Below, piece after piece: positions 15,767 to 19,180 of a stretch of 19,180 bases of DNA. Position 1 is the stretch's first letter, and every line of letters begins with the position of its first letter. The DNA comes from GCA-2715965 sp047608975 (GTDB lineage Bacteria; Verrucomicrobiota; Verrucomicrobiia; Limisphaerales; JAYPXF01): contig JBLFYM010000112.1 in assembly GCA_047608975.1 (NCBI GenBank), positions 1 to 19,180 of the forward strand, given 5' to 3'. A program made the position numbers and the translations under genes. The notes below the pieces were generated by a model. The model made no database searches and was not told the DNA's origin. It was given only the letters and a program-made list of their open reading frames with translations.

Positions 15767-17071
15767 ATGAGTAACAATAAACATCAGACAACGCGACGCG
15801 GGTTTCTCCGCAGCAGTTCGGCTTTGGTGGCACTGCCATTTCTGGATTCACTTGGCTGGAAGCGCTTCGCCTCCGCGGCTCCGGTCGTGACTGCGCCGAA
15901 GCGAATGATCTTCCTCGGATTCGGCTGGGGCGTGACGCGGGAATCCTGGTTTCCGAAAGTGGATGATACGGGATCCGGCTACGAACTGCCCGCGGGACTG
16001 GCACCGTTGAAGCGACACAAGCGGGACATCACACTGATTCAGAACGTGACGAATCAGTTTACTGATGAAGCGCATTGGGGCAGCACGTTTTGGCTGACGG
16101 GGGCGAATCGATTCTCTGAACCCGGTCAAAGTTTCAACAACTCAGTATCGGCGGATCAGGTCGCCGCCGAAAAGTTTGGTCAGGCGACGCGATTTACCTC
16201 GATCCAACTCGGTTGCAAGAAAGCTTCCAATTCCGGGCACGGTCCCGGCTTGTCAATGGCATGGAATCGTAGAGGCAAACCGCTTGCCGGTCTGGATACT
16301 CCTGTGACTGCCTTTCATCGTCTGTTTTCCGATGACAAGACGCCGCTGGCCCAACGCCAAGCGATGCTGAAACAACGCCGCAGCGTGCTGGACACCGTGC
16401 TCGATGATGCCCGGTCGACACGCCTTGGTCTGAGTCGTAACGATGCCGACAAGCTCAACGAATACTTTCAGTCGATCCGCGACATAGAAACCCGCCTGGC
16501 GAAGGAGGAAGAATGGCTCGAGGTTCCCAAGGTCCGGCCGGAGAACGAAGTGGAGGAACCAGCCGGGACAGTTTCCGGATATGAAGAGGTGAAGGTGATG
16601 TACGATATCATGATCGCGGCCATGCGGGTGGATGCCAGCCGTGTCTTTACCTATCGGCAACCCGTTGAAAGTCTGATCAGGAGCCTGGGCGCTACCATCA
16701 GCGGGCACAACATGAGTCATTACACCAGTGGTGCACGGAAGGAGGTTTCCGAGTTGCGGGATCGGAAACAATCGGAACTCCTCGCCCACTTCATCGACCG
16801 GTTGAAGTCTTCAACCGAGCCCGATGGCAGCACTCTCTTTGATCGTGTCGCGCTCAGCTACGGCAGCAATATCAATTCCATCCATTACCTCACCAACTGT
16901 CCGACGCTGCTGACCGGAGGTGCCGCGGGTGTGAACCATGGCCGGCATCTCGCGATGGCCGACAACAAGACGCCGCTCGCCAATGTCTGGCTAAGCATTC
17001 TCCAGGGCGTCGGCTTGGAGATCGAATCACACGGCGACAGCACGGGGCCTATCCCCGAGCTGTTTGTGTGA
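15767..17071 (+). CDS. DUF1552 protein with Tat signal peptide
   Basis: 434 residues. The N-terminus has a twin-arginine signal, T-T-R-R-G-F-L-R (8-15), then a hydrophobic stretch and a cleavage-like AWK-free region ending FASAAPV (about 34-40). The rest is one DUF1552 domain, with PKRMIFLGFGWGVTRESWFP near the start, LIQNVTNQF...HWGSTFWLTGAN, a helical middle (IRDIETRLAKEEEWLE), and SYGSNINSIHYLTNCPTLLTGGAAG...HGRHLAMAD near the end. The Tat route implies folding, perhaps with a cofactor, before export. The domain is related in general layout to DUF1501-type sulfatase-like proteins, but I see no assignable active site. Its gene lies directly after the DUF1592-type haem protein, the usual pairing in PVC genomes, so the two products probably act together in the envelope. 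It converges with the minus-strand gene 17099-17770, with 27 bases between the stops and no terminator hairpin in them. Confidence 0.9.
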   Translation: MSNNKHQTTRRGFLRSSSALVALPFLDSLGWKRFASAAPVVTAPKRMIFLGFGWGVTRESWFPKVDDTGSGYELPAGLAPLKRHKRDITLIQNVTNQFTDEAHWGSTFWLTGANRFSEPGQSFNNSVSADQVAAEKFGQATRFTSIQLGCKKASNSGHGPGLSMAWNRRGKPLAGLDTPVTAFHRLFSDDKTPLAQRQAMLKQRRSVLDTVLDDARSTRLGLSRNDADKLNEYFQSIRDIETRLAKEEEWLEVPKVRPENEVEEPAGTVSGYEEVKVMYDIMIAAMRVDASRVFTYRQPVESLIRSLGATISGHNMSHYTSGARKEVSELRDRKQSELLAHFIDRLKSSTEPDGSTLFDRVALSYGSNINSIHYLTNCPTLLTGGAAGVNHGRHLAMADNKTPLANVWLSILQGVGLEIESHGDSTGPIPELFV

Positions 17072-17098
17072 ATCAAACCGAATCGAAACGGCGGGCAA

Positions 17099-17770
17099 CT
17101 ATTCCTTGAGCACCTGCACGACCTTGACTGTCTCGGGCAGTTTGTAGTGTCGCTTCAGGCCTTCTTCGCGGAGCAATGCTGCTGGAGCGCGTTCCATAAA
17201 CTCAGGAAAGCTGCGTTCAGTCCCTTTGCGAATCGCGTTCTGACCGGACTTGGATGCCCAGAAATCGGACTGGAGTTTTTCCACGGCCCGAGCCGCCTCA
17301 TCGTTCGACAGATCTTCCCGCTTGGCCATGAGCCAGACATTTTCAGGATCCCCGGGGAGCGCGACCGGAAATGCCACAAATTTGGGTTTGTATTCTTCCG
17401 CATCGGGATCATCGAGCGCCGGCGCGTCGGGATTTACCTTCATTTCACCGTAGTATTGCGCACCGTCGGGCAGGTTGACTTCCACCGCCATCACCTCGTC
17501 AGCATTCAAAGGTTTCACTGTTATGTCCCCGTCTTTGAAGGTGTCTTGCATGATTGTGACCACATCTTTCACCGTTTTGTCCTGAAGATCCGGGACGGCT
17601 GTTTTGTTGCAGAATTTCAGGAACTTCTTCTCACGTTCCTTCGCCTGCAATTCCTTGGCGACGGCTTTCATGATGCGACCCGCCAACTGCAGGTCCGAGG
17701 TTGTCTTGGGAAGAACGTTTTCGAGTACGTTCAGGAGTTCGTTTTCAGCAGACTTGGAGTTCTTTTTCAT
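17099..17770 (-). CDS. Unrecognised acidic cytoplasmic protein
   Basis: 223 residues from ATG 17770 (MKKNSKSAENELLNVLENVL); the frame runs back to a TTG at 17821, but the added residues look non-coding. No signal peptide or membrane segment. Residues 1-60 look helical and charged (LQLAGRIMKAVAKELQAKEREKKFLKF). Residues 70-150 are mixed and rich in Asp/Glu/Pro, with VNPDAPALDDPDAEEYKP. The C-terminal third (PENVWLMAKREDLSNDEAARAVEKLQ and after) is helical again. Only one Cys is present (in KFCNKTAV). I do not recognise a family. Codon use and third-position GC resemble the neighbours, so it does not look recently acquired. It is divergent from the DUF6807 gene, with a 170-base gap that must hold both promoters, and no Shine-Dalgarno is visible. 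Confidence 0.75.
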   Translation of the reverse strand: MKKNSKSAENELLNVLENVLPKTTSDLQLAGRIMKAVAKELQAKEREKKFLKFCNKTAVPDLQDKTVKDVVTIMQDTFKDGDITVKPLNADEVMAVEVNLPDGAQYYGEMKVNPDAPALDDPDAEEYKPKFVAFPVALPGDPENVWLMAKREDLSNDEAARAVEKLQSDFWASKSGQNAIRKGTERSFPEFMERAPAALLREEGLKRHYKLPETVKVVQVLKE

Positions 17771-17940
17771 TATCGTTTTTGCGAGGGCGGAATTTCTGCC
17801 AGAAGCACTCAGCGTTACCAAGCATCATCAGCGGGTTGTGAATAAGTCCTTTCGGCGGTGAGAACATTTCTGGTTCCCGTTCGAATACCGCCCTAGGGTC
17901 GGCGCATCCAATTTGCTGAACCGAATCTGCTGATCATCCC
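17771..17940. other. Divergent intergenic region between the unknown gene and the DUF6807 gene
   Basis: 170 bases. A TAGGGT at 17894-17899 could be a weak -10 for the rightward gene, but no matching -35 is visible. No repeat or RNA gene seen. Confidence 0.35.
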
Positions 17941-18882
17941 ATGACAAACACAATCGCCCGACTTACTTCGCTCTCCCTGATCACCTTTGCCACCGGAGCC
18001 ATCGCTGCCGGTTTTGAAATAGGCGAGCAGAAGGGGAAATCAGTGACGGTTTCCCACAACGACCGGGCCGTGGTCAAACTGATGACCGGGAACGACATGT
18101 CATCCAAGGAATCCGCACATGAGACCTACAAGGTTTACCTGCACGTGATCGACCCCTTGGATGCGCGCGGCGACCGCACGATCACCAAGGGGGCAGGGGA
18201 CAAGTTTACGCACCACCGGGGGGTCTACATCGGATGGTCAAAAATGACAATGGCCGGAAAGAGTTACGATACCTGGCACATGAAGGGTGCCGTTCGGCAG
18301 GTGTTTGCCGGATTGATCCGCAAAAAGACTTCGGCCAAGCAGGCTGAATTTACGGCGGTGATCAACTGGGTCGACGGCCAGGAAGTGTTGCTGACCGAAG
18401 AACGCACATTTGTGGTCGGCAAAGCAGATTCCAGTGGGGCTTACATCCTGGATCAACGTTCCAAGATTACCGCCGTGAAAGGGGATGCGGAACTCAATGG
18501 CGATCCGGAACACGCCGGCTGTCAGTTTCGCGCCTCGGCCGACGTCGTGAAGAACAAGTCCGCCAAGTATCTTTTTCCGTCCGGTGCCATGAGTCAGAAA
18601 GCGGTATCCGAATCCCGCGATCTGCCGTGGGCTGCCCTGAGCTTCAAGGCGAATGACAGTCAGTATCACGTGCAGCACATGAGTCATCCTTCATTGCCGA
18701 AAGGTCTGCGCTACAGCGCCTACCGAGATTACGGTCGCTTTGGATCCTTCTTCGTCACAGATATTCCCAAGGGTGAAAACAAGACCTTCAAACTGCGGTT
18801 CTACATCAGCCCCGGAGCCTTTCCGGACTCGATGGTGACGGATTCCAAGCGTCGGTATGCCGACTTTGCTGGTGGCGAGTAG
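17941..18882 (+). CDS. Secreted DUF6807 (PmoA-like) family protein
   Basis: 313 residues. The N-terminal signal peptide is about 1-23 (LTSLSLITFATGAIAAG). Family marks: YKVYLHVIDPLDARGDRTIT (63-82), then D-K-F-T-H-H-R-G-V-Y-I-G-W (87-99) with H91/H92, which equals the DH-x-HHRG-x-x-x-x-W core of DUF6807. Later come a beta-rich body with VLLTEERTFVV, LPWAALSF (about 228-235) and RDYGRFGSFFVTDI, typical of the C-terminal half. The family was once labelled methane oxygenase PmoA, but it is not a particulate methane monooxygenase subunit. It is common in Planctomycetes and Verrucomicrobia among secreted, possibly carbohydrate-related proteins, and its function is unproven. A single-gene unit is likely: the upstream neighbour is divergent and the downstream gap is 207 bases. 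Confidence 0.85.
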   Translation: MTNTIARLTSLSLITFATGAIAAGFEIGEQKGKSVTVSHNDRAVVKLMTGNDMSSKESAHETYKVYLHVIDPLDARGDRTITKGAGDKFTHHRGVYIGWSKMTMAGKSYDTWHMKGAVRQVFAGLIRKKTSAKQAEFTAVINWVDGQEVLLTEERTFVVGKADSSGAYILDQRSKITAVKGDAELNGDPEHAGCQFRASADVVKNKSAKYLFPSGAMSQKAVSESRDLPWAALSFKANDSQYHVQHMSHPSLPKGLRYSAYRDYGRFGSFFVTDIPKGENKTFKLRFYISPGAFPDSMVTDSKRRYADFAGGE

Positions 18883-19089
18883 AGACACGCTGCCTCGCGG
18901 CCCAATAGATGGGGTTTTCGGCCGGCTAATTTGAAAGTGGATGACCAAGAAATCACGAACTCTGCCAATCTACGGGACCTGTGGCTTTGTTTCCCAAAGC
19001 CGGTGGTCAGCCGCTTGCTCGGGTAGTGCGACAACCAGCCCTGGGATAGTCCGCACTGTTGCTCACTTCACTTCTGAGGCGCTCGTGCC
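18883..19089. other. Intergenic region after the DUF6807 gene
   Basis: 207 bases without a plausible gene. It contains a perfect hairpin (GGCTTTG at 18983-18989, loop TTTCC, CAAAGCC at 18995-19001) about 100 bases after the DUF6807 stop. No T-run follows, so termination is uncertain. Confidence 0.4.
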
Positions 19090-19180
19090 ATGAGTAGATG
19101 GATCTTTTCAGTGATGAGTTTCCTTTGGGGCAAGCTGTTTGCAGTCGTTGCCCTACTCGCCGCTTTAGTGATTCTTCTGG
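19090..19180 (+). CDS. Start of a probable membrane or exported protein (partial)
   Basis: Thirty codons run from ATG 19090 to the window edge without a stop. The translation MSRWIFSVMSFLWGKLFAVV and onward is strongly hydrophobic, with a positive N-terminus and continuing Ala/Leu/Val (ALLAALVILL). That fits a signal anchor or first membrane helix. Nothing more can be assigned. There is no strong Shine-Dalgarno. Confidence 0.5.
   Translation, partial: MSRWIFSVMSFLWGKLFAVVALLAALVILL

Noticed and set aside
18983..19001. GGCTTTG/CAAAGCC hairpin as a rho-independent terminator
   Set aside because: The stem is perfect, but it lacks a T-run and lies 100 bases past the stop; it is noted only as a hairpin.

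Overview
The window looks like an ordinary chromosomal stretch of a bacterium from the PVC superphylum, most likely Verrucomicrobiota. This is inferred from gene content. A DUF1587/1595/1592/1588/1585 haem protein sits next to a Tat-exported DUF1552 protein, a DUF6807 (PmoA-like) secreted protein is nearby, and SecA carries the motif-VI variant RGRCARQGD, which I recall from chlamydial and related SecAs. The DNA is moderately GC-rich, and most starts lack a strong Shine-Dalgarno sequence. I see no tRNA, rRNA, CRISPR array, insertion sequence, integrase or phage gene.

Layout: (1) 1-1546, minus strand: a two-gene transport unit, an MFS nucleoside:H+ symporter-like permease followed by the N-terminus of a sodium:solute symporter that runs off the left edge. 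(2) 1547-1844: divergent intergenic region. (3) 1845-5532, plus strand: a three-gene unit of an outer-membrane beta-barrel protein, a periplasmic YfiR/DUF4154 protein and a CHASE8-type hybrid histidine kinase. The last two overlap by ATGA. It resembles the YfiBNR envelope sensor, but the output is a phosphorelay instead of a diguanylate cyclase. (4) 5596-6555: a divergent biotin-protein-ligase-like protein with a degenerate biotinyl-AMP loop. (5) 6727-9645: uvrA, with one CxxC pair of the first zinc module replaced. (6) 9862-12918: secA. (7) 13176-17071: the DUF1592-type haem protein and its DUF1552 partner. (8) 17099-17770, minus: an unrecognised acidic cytoplasmic protein. (9) 17941-18882: the DUF6807 secreted protein. 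(10) 19090 to the right edge: start of a probable membrane protein.

How the genes work together: the barrel/YfiR/kinase set probably forms one signalling unit that reports on the envelope. The DUF1592/DUF1552 pair is probably a cell-envelope redox or enzyme pair of unknown substrate. uvrA and secA are stand-alone housekeeping genes; each has an inverted repeat overlapping a plausible promoter. The strongest candidate for something new is the YfiR-CHASE8-hybrid-kinase unit. The altered biotin ligase and the altered UvrA zinc module are the next most notable points.
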